Source of the DNA: JASGCK01 sp031538565
GTDB taxonomy: Bacteria > Pseudomonadota > Gammaproteobacteria > Burkholderiales > Burkholderiaceae_C
Direction: 5' to 3'
NCBI GenBank assembly: GCA_031538565.1
Contig: JAVKLS010000061.1
Coordinates: forward strand, 1 to 64,000
DNA: 64,000 bases
The notes under the pieces are model-generated. The model searched no databases. It was not told the DNA's origin and saw only the letters and a list, made by a program, of their open reading frames with translations. The first letter of the stretch is position 1. Every line of letters begins with the position of its first letter. This document shows positions 17,303-25,695 of the stretch, piece after piece. The position numbers were made by a program, and so were the translations under genes.

Positions 17303-18061
17303 CTAAAGTCGATCGCTAGTTATTAACTCTTCGGCAACAAATCCCGCTTGCAGCCTAGCGGCTATATTGATGGGCGGCTTTAAACGCGGGGCGTCAAACG
17401 CAAGCGCCAATTTTTTGTAGTGCGCAATGGGATCTAATTTCTCGCGCTGGCACAGCCAGCGATACCAGTGATTCCCAATAGCGACATGTCCAATTTCTTC
17501 GCGCAGGATGATGTCCAAAATTGCATCGGCACGCCTTGCCATTTCGACACCTGCTCCTTTTATTTTTTTGAGCTTGGCTTGCACGAGTGGCGTGGCGTCT
17601 AAGCCCCGTGCTTCAAGTGTTCTAGGCACAAGCGCCATACGGGCCACGATGTCGTGTTGGGTGATTTTGCACATATGCCACAGTCCATCGTGCGCGGTAA
17701 AGTCGCCATATGCATAACCAAAATCACGAAGCAACTCCTCCAGCAGATTGAAATGATGAGCCTCTTCGTTTGCGACGCGCATCCAGTCTTGGTAGTAAAG
17801 CAGCGGCATACCATCAAATCGCCATACGGCATCTAGTGCTAGGCGGATGGCGTTCCACTCGATATGCGCAATTGAATGCACCATCGCAGCAAATCCAAGC
17901 GGTGTGTGGATGGAGCGTTTAGGAACTTCAAGATGCGGAACCATGCGCGGCTGATTCGGGCGAGCAATGTTGCGGTCGCTTTGCGCTTTGGCGCTTTGAC
18001 GCAAGGCTAAAGTGACCGCGTGGTTATGATCGTCAATGCTCATTAAAGGTTCGCCCAACAT
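17303..18061 (-). CDS. DUF455 ferritin-like domain protein
   Basis: A 252-residue all-helical protein of the DUF455 family with a ferritin-like four-helix bundle. Candidate di-iron ligands are visible as SIAHIEWNAIRLALDA, NEEAHHFNLL and ILREEIGHVAIGNHWY, matching the ExxH pattern of carboxylate-bridged di-iron proteins. A redox or oxygenase role is plausible but unknown. ATG 18061 lies only 14 bases from the divergent gamma carbonic anhydrase gene; ATG 18043 is an alternative that would leave more room for promoters. Confidence 0.85.
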   Translation of the reverse strand: MLGEPLMSIDDHNHAVTLALRQSAKAQSDRNIARPNQPRMVPHLEVPKRSIHTPLGFAAMVHSIAHIEWNAIRLALDAVWRFDGMPLLYYQDWMRVANEEAHHFNLLEELLRDFGYAYGDFTAHDGLWHMCKITQHDIVARMALVPRTLEARGLDATPLVQAKLKKIKGAGVEMARRADAILDIILREEIGHVAIGNHWYRWLCQREKLDPIAHYKKLALAFDAPRLKPPINIAARLQAGFVAEELITSDRL

Positions 18062-18075
18062 ACTAGGATTTTGAC

Positions 18076-18603
18076 ATGGCTATTTATCAATTGGACGATC
18101 TCGTTCCGAACATTCATCCCTCCGTTTATGTGGCAACTAGCGCTGAAGTGATTGGTGACGTGCATTTGGCGCAAGATGTGTCGGTGTGGTTTGGTGTGGT
18201 GATTCGCGGTGATTCAGAGACGATTCGTATCGGCAAAGGCAGTAATGTGCAAGATTTAGCGATGCTGCACGCGGATGCGGGTGTGCCGCTGACCATTGGC
18301 GAGAACGTCACGGTTGGGCATCAAGTGATGCTGCATGGCTGCACCATTGGCGACGGTTCGCTCATTGGTATTCAAGCTGTGGTACTGAATAACGCCAAAA
18401 TCGGTAAAAATTGTTTAGTGGGTGCAGGATCGGTCGTGACGGAGGGAAAAGAGTTTCCCGATAACGCGCTCATCCTCGGCAGTCCCGCCAAGGTGGTTCG
18501 CATCATGGATGAGGTGCAGATTGAGCGCCTGCGCGGTGCGGCCAAACATTATCAAATTAATGGCCCGCGCTTTGCGAAGGGGCTTAAAAAATTACGTGAT
18601 TAG
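18076..18603 (+). CDS. Gamma-class carbonic anhydrase family protein
   Basis: A 175-residue left-handed beta-helix protein with hexapeptide repeats (e.g. IGDVHLAQDVSVWF, IRIGKGSNVQDLAMLH, LTIGENVTVGHQVMLHGCTIGDGSLIG). The three zinc-binding His of the YrdA/CaiE-type family are present: one in MLHAD and two in VTVGHQVMLHGC. Activity as a carbonic anhydrase is variable in this family. Preceded by TTTTGAC rather than a strong ribosome site. hslO starts 16 bases downstream, probably in the same transcript. Confidence 0.9.
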   Translation: MAIYQLDDLVPNIHPSVYVATSAEVIGDVHLAQDVSVWFGVVIRGDSETIRIGKGSNVQDLAMLHADAGVPLTIGENVTVGHQVMLHGCTIGDGSLIGIQAVVLNNAKIGKNCLVGAGSVVTEGKEFPDNALILGSPAKVVRIMDEVQIERLRGAAKHYQINGPRFAKGLKKLRD

Positions 18604-18619
18604 TCACTATAAAAATACG

Positions 18620-19537
18620 ATGTCCGAATTGCACCCATTTATTTTTGAAGGCTTGCCCGTGCGCGGCGCGATGGTTCGCATTACGGACGATTGGCAGGAG
18701 TTGTTGGCTCGTCGCAGCTATCCGCCTATCGTGCAAAGATTGCTGGGCGACATGACTGCCGCAGCGGTGCTGTTGCAGCACAATGTCAGTTTTCATGGCT
18801 CATTGATTTTGCAAATTGTCGGCAGCGAAGGACGTGACGCGAGTCCTGTGAAATTGGCGGTGGTGGAGGTTGCCGCAGATCTTGCGTTTCGCGCTACGGC
18901 AAAATTGGTGCACGAAGTCTCGGGTCTGGAGACTCTGGGTGAGTTGATTAACGCAGGGCATCACGCACGCTGCGTCATTACCTTAGATACTGCCAGCAAA
19001 GCCAACGGTCAGCAGCCGTATCAAAGTGTGGTGCCCTTGCAGGACGTGCACAAAAAATCGCTGCAATCGATTGCTGAAGTTTTAGAGCATTACATGCGGC
19101 AGTCGGAACAGCTAGATACTAAGTTTGTGCTTGCAAGCAGCGCGAAAATGGCGGTAGGAATTTTGATTCAGCGTATGCCCCGCAAGGGCGCAGGCAATTT
19201 GGCGGGAGAAAACGACAGCACGGGCAGTCTCGGCGCTAATGAAGACTTCAACCGCATCGCTTTGCTGGCAGCGTCTATGAAGCCAGGTGAGTTGCTCACG
19301 CTATCGGTTGACGACAGCTTGCATCGTTTATTTTGGAATGAACCGATTGTCCGTTACACCGCTGTCGATTCTGCGCCCAAGTTCCATTGCACGTGCTCAC
19401 GCGAGCGCGTTGCCGCCATGCTAAAAAACCTTGAGCAAACCCAAGCCGAGCAGATGGCAGATGAAAAAGATGGCATTAGCGTGCATTGCGATTTTTGCGG
19501 CAAGCTTTATCGTTTTGAACCCACGGATGCACAGTGA
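18620..19537 (+). CDS. hslO: Redox-regulated chaperone Hsp33
   Basis: Holdase activated when oxidants form disulfides and release zinc. The 305-residue protein has the N-terminal core (FIFEGLPVRGAMVRITDDWQ) and the C-terminal switch Cys257-x-Cys259 and Cys290-x2-Cys293 (CDFCGKLYRF). I start at ATG 18620 because the family begins just before the FIFEGL block; upstream residues belong to readthrough of the carbonic anhydrase 3' end. Together with katG, hslO is part of this genome's oxidative defence. Confidence 0.95.
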   Translation: MSELHPFIFEGLPVRGAMVRITDDWQELLARRSYPPIVQRLLGDMTAAAVLLQHNVSFHGSLILQIVGSEGRDASPVKLAVVEVAADLAFRATAKLVHEVSGLETLGELINAGHHARCVITLDTASKANGQQPYQSVVPLQDVHKKSLQSIAEVLEHYMRQSEQLDTKFVLASSAKMAVGILIQRMPRKGAGNLAGENDSTGSLGANEDFNRIALLAASMKPGELLTLSVDDSLHRLFWNEPIVRYTAVDSAPKFHCTCSRERVAAMLKNLEQTQAEQMADEKDGISVHCDFCGKLYRFEPTDAQ

Positions 19538-19594
19538 TCAATGCGCGCAGCAGCAGATGCGTTTGTCAGCGTCCCCTGCTGAGCGGCTAGTGGT

Positions 19595-20401
19595 CTATTG
19601 CCCAAATCGCTTTCGCAAAAGTCTAAGCGCAATCGCAAATGAAATGAGCGTGATGACGACGAGCACAGCGATGTTGACCGCGATGCTGCTTGGCCAGGTT
19701 CCAAGAAATAAGGGGCGTACAAGATTAATAGCTGCGGTCAGCGGCAGATAGGCGGTGAGTAGTTGTGCGATGGCGGGCAATTGCTCACGCGGGAAAAACC
19801 CCCCAGCCATAAACATCATGGGCGTTAAAAAAAGCGTCATGTAAAACGAAAAAAAGTCGTAGCCTTTTGCCAGTGCTGTAAAAATCATGCCCATGCTAGA
19901 AAAGCACAGCGCCACAAGCGCTAGCACGGGTAGTGCAAAAACCATGTGCCACGAAAGCGCGTAGCCATTGTGAACAAGCAGCAGCAGCATCACAACAAAA
20001 ATAATGGCGGCAGCAAACAAACCTTTAAAGGTTGCCCACACAATTTCGCCCAGAACAATGTCGTCGATAAGAACGGCGGCATTCAAAATACCGTGCCATG
20101 TTTTTTGATGATCGAGTCGGGAATAGGCAGAGTACAGCGCTTCAAAACTTGCAGAGTTCATGGTGCTCATGCAAATTAAGCCGCTGGCAATAAATAGGAA
20201 ATAGGGAATCGTGCCAAGTGGCGTTTGCACATTGCCGACTAATGACCCTATGCCGTAGCCAAAAGCGAGTAGGGCGATGAGTGGCTCGGCAATATGCACG
20301 ACCAAGCTTCCCCACATTTGCTTACGCCACACGAGAAAATTGCGTTGCCAAATCGAAACCCAGCGTAGCGCCATCAGGGTTTCTAGCATTTGCTTATCCA
20401 T
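19595..20401 (-). CDS. ABC-2 type export permease, NodJ-like
   Basis: A 268-residue six-helix membrane subunit of an ABC-2 exporter. It matches the NodJ group (LVWRKQMWGSLVVHIAEPL and PMMFMAGGFFPREQLP), which in rhizobia exports Nod factor but in free-living betaproteobacteria has no known cargo; a glycolipid or polysaccharide is likely. Its ATG overlaps the stop of the ATPase gene by one base (TAATG), so the two are coupled. Nothing suggests symbiosis here. Confidence 0.88.
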   Translation of the reverse strand: MDKQMLETLMALRWVSIWQRNFLVWRKQMWGSLVVHIAEPLIALLAFGYGIGSLVGNVQTPLGTIPYFLFIASGLICMSTMNSASFEALYSAYSRLDHQKTWHGILNAAVLIDDIVLGEIVWATFKGLFAAAIIFVVMLLLLVHNGYALSWHMVFALPVLALVALCFSSMGMIFTALAKGYDFFSFYMTLFLTPMMFMAGGFFPREQLPAIAQLLTAYLPLTAAINLVRPLFLGTWPSSIAVNIAVLVVITLISFAIALRLLRKRFGQ

Positions 20402-21189
20402 TACGAGTCCATTCTGATTTGACGCCCCGTGAATTTGAAAAACAAGTCTTCTAAATTGGTGCGACGCTTCAAAATACCCACGCCTTCAATGTCTTCAGTT
20501 ATTTCTGACGGTAAATGCTCGGCAATCAAATCGTGCGGTGTGCCTTCGATGAGTTTTTTGCCGTGATCAATCATGCACAGGCGCGAGCACAGACGCTCGG
20601 CTTCATCCATGAAATGCGTGGTGAGCAAAATCGACATTCCTGTGGTTAGTAGATCCCTCAGTCGTTCCCACATCAGATGGCGGGCTTGCGGGTCCAGTCC
20701 CGTGGTGGGCTCGTCTAGTACCAAAAGCTGCGGCTCGTTGACAAGCGCTCGCGCCAGCGACAAGCGCCGCTTCATACCGCCCGATAGTTCGCCAGGTCTT
20801 GCTTTCGCTTTGTGCGTGAGCGCGGCAAAGTCGAGTAATAGGGGGATGCGCTTGCGAATCGCTGCATCGCTCATGCCGTAATAGCGCCCGTAGGCGAGAA
20901 TGTTTTCTTCACAAGAAAAATCGGGGTCGAGCGTATCAAACTGACTCACTACGCCCATGCGGGTTTTGACTGTGAGCAAGTGGCTAGGCACATCGAACCC
21001 AAAGGCTTCTACTGTTCCGCTGTCGGCGTGGGTTTGTCCAAGGCAGATTTTGAGCGTTGTGGTTTTGCCCGCGCCGTTTGGACCAATGAGTCCAAAGCAT
21101 TCGCCGCGTGCAATGTGAAAAGAAAGATCATCAACTGCACGCGCCTGCCCATAGGCTTTGATCAGATGCTTGGCTTGAAAAATTAGCAC
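20401..21189 (-). CDS. ABC exporter ATP-binding subunit, NodI-like
   Basis: A 262-residue ABC ATPase. Walker A is GPNGAGKTT near 36-44, the signature is LSGGMKRRLSLARAL, Walker B is LLVLDEPTTGLD and the switch His is in LLTTHFMDEAERLC. The C-terminal portion has the DrrA/NodI-type extension. Start is GTG 21189 and the gene precedes the permease it energises. An orphan exporter pair; no biosynthetic genes nearby identify the cargo. Confidence 0.9.
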   Translation of the reverse strand: MLIFQAKHLIKAYGQARAVDDLSFHIARGECFGLIGPNGAGKTTTLKICLGQTHADSGTVEAFGFDVPSHLLTVKTRMGVVSQFDTLDPDFSCEENILAYGRYYGMSDAAIRKRIPLLLDFAALTHKAKARPGELSGGMKRRLSLARALVNEPQLLVLDEPTTGLDPQARHLMWERLRDLLTTGMSILLTTHFMDEAERLCSRLCMIDHGKKLIEGTPHDLIAEHLPSEITEDIEGVGILKRRTNLEDLFFKFTGRQIRMDS

Positions 21190-21214
21190 GTCGTAAAGCC
21201 TTATTCGGCTTGGC

Positions 21215-21943
21215 TTAGTGATCCGCTACAAAGGGGTAATTGCCGCGCGGTATGAGTGATAAAAACTCATGGCGCAAATTAGAGTTTTGTAAAAAACTGC
21301 CGCGCATGACGGAGTTAATCATTTTGCTATTCATGTCTTTGACACCGCGCCACTGCATACAAAAATGACTAGCTTCCATGACGAGTGCCAGTCCATCGGG
21401 ATGTGTTTGTTTTTCAATCAAATCGGCAAGTTGAACCACGGCCTCTTCTTGAATTTGCGGCCGGCCGAGTACCCACTCGGCAAGGCGGGCGTATTTGGAT
21501 AATCCAATGACGTTAGTGTCTTGATTGGGCATGACGCCAATCCAAATTTTCCCGATGACGGGGCAAAAGTGGTGGCTGCACGCGCTGCGCACGGTGATGG
21601 GGCCAATGATCATTAACTCGTTGAGGTGCGAGGCATTGGGGAATTCGGTGATCGCAGGTGCTGGCGTGTAGCGTCCTTTAAACACCTCGTTGATGTACAT
21701 TTTGGCAACACGCCGTGCGGTGTTTTGAGTGTTGTGGTCGTTTTTGGTATCGATGATGAGGCTGGACAGTACGCCTTCCATTTTGCTAGCGACTTCGTCC
21801 AGCAAATCGTCTAGTTCGCCGTCTTGAATGAACTCAGCAATGTTGTCGTTGGCAAAAGCGCGGTGCTTGGCTTTGGCAATGCGCTCGCGAATTTTGACGG
21901 AGATGGGTGTTCCCGCATCGGGTAGTTGGTTGGATGATGTCAT
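21215..21943 (-). CDS. folE: GTP cyclohydrolase I
   Basis: Converts GTP to 7,8-dihydroneopterin triphosphate at the head of folate synthesis. The 242-residue protein contains the zinc and active-site motif ACSHHFCPVIGKIWIGVMP, GLSKYARLAEWVLGRPQIQE, and the second zinc Cys in EASHFCMQWRGVKDMNSKM. A longer N-terminus than E. coli FolE (about 30 extra residues) is common in betaproteobacteria. It lies 33 bases downstream of rpoH in the same direction, so heat-shock readthrough is possible. Confidence 0.94.
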   Translation of the reverse strand: MTSSNQLPDAGTPISVKIRERIAKAKHRAFANDNIAEFIQDGELDDLLDEVASKMEGVLSSLIIDTKNDHNTQNTARRVAKMYINEVFKGRYTPAPAITEFPNASHLNELMIIGPITVRSACSHHFCPVIGKIWIGVMPNQDTNVIGLSKYARLAEWVLGRPQIQEEAVVQLADLIEKQTHPDGLALVMEASHFCMQWRGVKDMNSKMINSVMRGSFLQNSNLRHEFLSLIPRGNYPFVADH

Positions 21944-21976
21944 GCCCCAATTATGCCGATGAGTGATGCCAAAGAT

Positions 21977-22924
21977 TTATGCAGTCAAAGTCAGTTTCAT
22001 TTTTTTCATGGCTGCAACTTCAATTTGGCGAATACGCTCTGCGCTCACCCCATATTCCGCCGCCAAGTCGTGCAGCGTCATGCCGCCACTGCCGTTGTCG
22101 TTAACTTTTAGCCAGCGCTCGGTCACAATGCGGCGGCTACGCTCGTCAAGCGCTGCTAAGGCGGTGGCAACACCGTCTGTTGCTAGCGTGTCCTTCTCGT
22201 TGTTTTCTAGGGTTTGCACAGGATCAAAGCGCTCATCGCTTAAGTAGTGGATGGGGCCGTAAGCTTCATCGTCATCTGTGCTGGTGGGGTCAAGCGCCAC
22301 ATCGCCGCCCGACATACGGCGCTCCATTTCACGCACTTCGGCTGGTTTGACGCTAAGCTTTTTGGACATGACCGCCACGTCTTTATCGGACAGTGTGCTG
22401 CGATTGGTGTTGACGCCATCCTCCAAGTGCAGGTCGTGCATCTCGTGATTAGACTGCGCTAGAAGTGCCTGTTTCATGGAGCGTAAATTAAAAAATAGTT
22501 TGCGCTGTCCTTTGGTGGTTGCCACTTTCACCATACGCCAGTTTTTGATGATGTACTCGTGGATTTCTGCCTTAATCCAATGCAGAGCGTAGCTGACCAA
22601 TCTAACGCCCATCGTGGGGTCAAAGCGTTTCACGGCTTTCATTAAGCCGACATTGCCTTCTTGAATTAAATCGGCGTGCGGCAATCCATAGCCTAGATAT
22701 TGGCGCGACACGGATACCACCACGCGAAGGTGCGAAAGCACAAGTTTGCGCGCAGCCTCTAAATCGCCAGATTCTTTCAGCGACTTAGCAAACTGCTGCT
22801 CTTCTTCCAAAGTCAGTAGCGGCAAGCTGTGTACCGCTGTAATGTATGCCTCAAGGTTACCCAGCGGCGGAATTAGACCCCAAGATTTCTCTGGGGTGGT
22901 TAGTGCAAAATTTTGTGATGTCAT
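21977..22924 (-). CDS. rpoH: RNA polymerase heat-shock sigma factor RpoH (sigma-32)
   Basis: Directs RNA polymerase to heat-shock promoters. The 315-residue protein has sigma region 2 (LIQEGNVGLMKAVKRFDP, VSYALHWIKAEIHEYI), the RpoH box QRKLFFNLR that distinguishes it from other group 3 sigmas, and a region 4 helix-turn-helix ending EYGVSAERIRQIEVAAMKKM. ATG 22924 follows a clear CAGGAGA ribosome site. A perfect CIRCE operator covers the -35 of the only good promoter, so HrcA probably represses rpoH in addition to the usual post-translational control. Confidence 0.97.
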   Translation of the reverse strand: MTSQNFALTTPEKSWGLIPPLGNLEAYITAVHSLPLLTLEEEQQFAKSLKESGDLEAARKLVLSHLRVVVSVSRQYLGYGLPHADLIQEGNVGLMKAVKRFDPTMGVRLVSYALHWIKAEIHEYIIKNWRMVKVATTKGQRKLFFNLRSMKQALLAQSNHEMHDLHLEDGVNTNRSTLSDKDVAVMSKKLSVKPAEVREMERRMSGGDVALDPTSTDDDEAYGPIHYLSDERFDPVQTLENNEKDTLATDGVATALAALDERSRRIVTERWLKVNDNGSGGMTLHDLAAEYGVSAERIRQIEVAAMKKMKLTLTA

Positions 22925-22971
22925 GGTTTTCTCCTGACGTAAAAACTACCTTTAATCAAGGGATAACCCGA

Positions 22972-22999
22972 ATCATACAGAAAAATTAGCACTCTGCAA
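22972..22999 (-). promoter_or_regulatory. Sigma-70 type promoter of rpoH
   Basis: On the minus strand TTGCAG (22994-22999) and TATGAT (22972-22977) are separated by 16 bases, ending about 48 bases before the rpoH start codon. The -35 overlaps the adjoining CIRCE palindrome, so a bound repressor would block polymerase. Confidence 0.65.
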
Positions 23000-23012
23000 G
23001 TGAGAGTGCTAA
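22986..23012. promoter_or_regulatory. CIRCE operator (HrcA binding site)
   Basis: TTAGCACTC (22986-22994), nine bases, GAGTGCTAA (23004-23012): a perfect match to the CIRCE consensus with the canonical N9 spacer. It lies between rpoH and the upstream Mpo1-like gene, whose 3' end is 60 bases away. HrcA normally acts on groESL and dnaK; here the target is rpoH. hrcA itself is not in the window. Confidence 0.93.
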
Positions 23013-23072
23013 TAGTTGCGGCGAGTAAATGAAGTGCTTTGTTTTTGGTAAATGAACTGTCCGCTTTGCTAA

Positions 23073-23507
23073 TCACCACTTAACACCCAGTTTGACAAAA
23101 AGCTTGGACAGTACAAAGAGCGGGCCGACCCACAGGTATTGGATGTCTTCAAAGAAGGAAGGTTTTTTGCCCTCAATTTTGTGACCGATGAACTGCAAAA
23201 TCCACGCGCCCACAAACACGGCAACGCTTGTCACTAAGAGCTTATCGCCTAGCCCCTGAATGATCCAAAGCATGAGGGCTGAAAAGATGAGCATGGCGAT
23301 GAGGAAAACGACAGACAACCGTGCGTAGTACACAAAGCTGGCAGTTAAAAAAACGTAGAGCACTACGGGATGCGCCGTGTATAGCAAACCGCAGAGGCTC
23401 AGCATGATGAGCGGAATGGCGATGATGTGTATTAGCGCGTTTTGCGGATGCTGGTGGCTAGTGCCGTAGTAGGTCAGCAGCGTATCGATTTTGCGTGAGG
23501 CGGTCAT
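23073..23507 (-). CDS. Mpo1-like (DUF962) membrane protein
   Basis: A 144-residue membrane protein of the DUF962/Mpo1 family; the yeast member is an iron-dependent dioxygenase that alpha-oxidises 2-hydroxy fatty acids. The conserved N-terminal block YYGTSHQHPQNALIHIIAIP contains the two His and the Asn expected at the metal site, and a further His is in FIGHKIEGKKPS. Three or four hydrophobic segments follow. I start at ATG 23507, preceded by AAGGAGAG, rather than seven codons earlier. The CDP-alcohol phosphotransferase gene ends 23 bases upstream, so both may be one transcript and the lipid context fits. Confidence 0.85.
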   Translation of the reverse strand: MTASRKIDTLLTYYGTSHQHPQNALIHIIAIPLIMLSLCGLLYTAHPVVLYVFLTASFVYYARLSVVFLIAMLIFSALMLWIIQGLGDKLLVTSVAVFVGAWILQFIGHKIEGKKPSFFEDIQYLWVGPLFVLSKLFVKLGVKW

Positions 23508-23530
23508 GTTGATGCTCTCCTTGTCCAAGC

Positions 23531-24139
23531 TTAATTTTTTGGTTGAAAGGCTTGCCAGCCTGCATAAATTCTAGTGACGGTGGTTACAAGGCACATGGCT
23601 GAAAACCCGTAGGCAAGCATGGCGAAATGCTGCGGCATGAGACACATCAAAGCGAAACCCAATAGCGTCTCAAACGCCTCTGTGAGGCCGCCAAGGTAGA
23701 GAATTGCTTTTCTGGGCGATGGGGAGTCGCCACGCTTGGCGGCGATGCCCGCGTAGGCAAGAAAGCTGCTGCTGCTGCCCATGAAAGTAAATAGCAGTGT
23801 TGTAGCAGCCAGCGCGTTGTGCGCGGGGTTTTGCCACGCAAACGCCAGTGGGATACTGGCATAAAAAATGAAGTCGAGGGTGATGTCTAAAAAACCACCT
23901 CGGTCAGTGGGTTTTGTTTGTCTTGCGACGGCGCCGTCTAGGGAGTCTAGCACCCGAGACACCAGCAAAAGCGCTAGCGATGTTAAGAAAAATCCCGTGG
24001 CAATCAGTCCTGCGCTTGCCAAACCCAGAAAAAATCCAGCCCATGTGAGATGGTCGGCACGCAGCCCCACTTGATGTGCTCGCTTTGCGATGCCATCCAC
24101 GCAAGGCTGAATCCACAAGGCTATCTGGTGGTCTAGCAT
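23531..24139 (-). CDS. CDP-alcohol phosphatidyltransferase family protein
   Basis: A 202-residue integral membrane enzyme that joins a CDP-activated lipid to an alcohol acceptor, or the reverse. The catalytic signature D-x2-DG-x2-AR-x8-G-x3-D-x3-D is present as DSLDGAVARQTKPTDRGG followed by FLDITLD. Acceptor and product cannot be told; it is not an obvious PgsA or PssA. Lies 11 bases after ftsY and upstream of the Mpo1-like gene. Confidence 0.88.
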   Translation of the reverse strand: MLDHQIALWIQPCVDGIAKRAHQVGLRADHLTWAGFFLGLASAGLIATGFFLTSLALLLVSRVLDSLDGAVARQTKPTDRGGFLDITLDFIFYASIPLAFAWQNPAHNALAATTLLFTFMGSSSSFLAYAGIAAKRGDSPSPRKAILYLGGLTEAFETLLGFALMCLMPQHFAMLAYGFSAMCLVTTVTRIYAGWQAFQPKN

Positions 24140-24150
24140 GGTGCGCTGAT

Positions 24151-25071
24151 TTAACTCAGCAGAGCCTGGGCAAACTCGCGGGCAGAAAAGGGCTGCAAGT
24201 CTTCTAACGCCTCGCCAACGCCAATAAAGTAAACCCTCGGGGCGGTGCGACCCGTGGCTTGCAACTCACGTGCCCACAAGGCAATAGCCGCTAGCACGCC
24301 GCCTTTCGCCGTGCCGTCTAGTTTGGTGATGATTAGCCCCGTGAGGTTAATGGTGGCATCAAACGCCTTGGTTTGTGCAAGCGCATTTTGTCCTGTGTTG
24401 CCGTCTAAAACCAGCAAGGTTTCGTGCGGGGCGGACGCTTCGGCTTTTTGAATGACGCGCTTAATTTTTGCCAATTCAGCCATCAAGTGCGCCTGTGTGG
24501 GCAAACGCCCTGCGGTATCGGCAATTACAAGATTGCTGCTGCGTGCTTTGCCTGCGATGACGGCGTCGTAACACACACTGGACGGGTCTGCGTCGGCCTG
24601 ACTGATGACTTCTACTTGATTTCGCGTTGCCCACACGGCAAGCTGCTCACGCGCTGCGGCACGAAAGGTATCGGCGGCGGCCAATAAAACGGATGTGCCA
24701 AGATTTGCAAAATGCCAAGTCAACTTGCCAATGCTGGTGGTTTTGCCCGCGCCATTGACGCCTGCCACCATCATGACCGTGGGCGTGGCGGTCAGTGTCA
24801 GCCGTCCCTCCAGCGGCGAAAGTAAATCGGTCATGGCATCAATCAGCAGTTCTTTGACTGCGCTGGAATCGCTCGCTTTGTTTGCTTTGACGCGAGCTTT
24901 GAGATCGGTCAAAAGATGCGCTGTTGCCGCAACGCCCGCGTCGGACATAAGCAACGCGGACTCCAACTCTTCATAGAGGATGTCATCAATTTGCTTGCCC
25001 GTAAAAACTTCGGCTATCGCTCGATTGGTTTTTTTAAGGCTGTCTTTGAGCTTAGAAAAAAAGCTTGCCAT
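24151..25071 (-). CDS. ftsY: Signal recognition particle receptor FtsY
   Basis: SRP receptor GTPase that brings ribosome-nascent chains to the membrane. The 306-residue protein has only the NG core: N domain from about 10 to 95, then G1 GVNGAGKTT, G3 DTAGRLP, and G4 TKLDGTAKGG. The long acidic A domain of E. coli FtsY is absent, as in many betaproteobacteria. ATG 25071 (MASFFSKLKDSLKKTNRA) is the family start; the open frame extends further upstream through the pth 3' end. It begins 4 bases after pth. Confidence 0.95.
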   Translation of the reverse strand: MASFFSKLKDSLKKTNRAIAEVFTGKQIDDILYEELESALLMSDAGVAATAHLLTDLKARVKANKASDSSAVKELLIDAMTDLLSPLEGRLTLTATPTVMMVAGVNGAGKTTSIGKLTWHFANLGTSVLLAAADTFRAAAREQLAVWATRNQVEVISQADADPSSVCYDAVIAGKARSSNLVIADTAGRLPTQAHLMAELAKIKRVIQKAEASAPHETLLVLDGNTGQNALAQTKAFDATINLTGLIITKLDGTAKGGVLAAIALWARELQATGRTAPRVYFIGVGEALEDLQPFSAREFAQALLS

Positions 25072-25075
25072 GTGC

Positions 25076-25669
25076 TTATTCTTTTGTGACTTTTGGTTTT
25101 GGCTTTGTGTGGATGAGTTTGGTAGCGGATTCCATTTCACCTGCCAGCAAAAGCGCCACTGCGTCCAAGCTTCGTGCAATGGCGGCATGAATAGTTTCGC
25201 GCTGCTCGGATGCAGGCTTTTGTAGCACCCAGTTAATGACTTCTTCGCGCACGCCTGGATGTCCAATGCCAATGCGAAGTCGCCAGTAGTCGCTAGAGCC
25301 TAGCCTTGCATGGATGTCGCGCAAGCCGTTGTGCCCCGCGTGCCCGCCGCCAAATTTCATTTTGAGCTGGCCAGGCGGGATGTCTAGTTCGTCGTGGACG
25401 ACCAAAATTTCTTCAGGTTTGATTTTGTAAAAGTTTGCCAAGGTGCTGACAGACTGCCCTGATAAATTCATAAAAGTTTGTGGCGCTAAAAGCCAAAAAG
25501 CTTGTCCGCTCGCGCTGCCGCGGGCGACCAAGCCTTTATAAGTTTTATCAGCGCTAAGCGTTAGCCTGTGCTTGGCGGCCAAGGCTTCCAGCCACCAAAA
25601 TCCCGCGTTGTGGCGAGTTTCTTGGTACTCGTTGCCAGGGTTGCCAAGTCCAACTAATAACTTAATCAC
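25076..25669 (-). CDS. pth: Peptidyl-tRNA hydrolase
   Basis: Releases tRNA from prematurely dropped peptidyl-tRNA. The 197-residue protein begins MIKLLVGLGNPGNEYQETRHNAGF, containing the catalytic His of the RHNAGF motif, and has LVVHDELDIPPGQLKMKFGGG with the catalytic Asp and GHNGLRDI. It is the third gene of the conserved prs-rplY-pth group and is followed by ftsY 4 bases later. Confidence 0.97.
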   Translation of the reverse strand: MIKLLVGLGNPGNEYQETRHNAGFWWLEALAAKHRLTLSADKTYKGLVARGSASGQAFWLLAPQTFMNLSGQSVSTLANFYKIKPEEILVVHDELDIPPGQLKMKFGGGHAGHNGLRDIHARLGSSDYWRLRIGIGHPGVREEVINWVLQKPASEQRETIHAAIARSLDAVALLLAGEMESATKLIHTKPKPKVTKE

Positions 25670-25695
25670 AGCAACTTGAGTTGTGGCTTATGTGA

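Noticed and set aside
19595..21189. Nodulation genes
   Set aside because: NodI/NodJ-type exporters are common in free-living betaproteobacteria; no nod biosynthesis genes are present.
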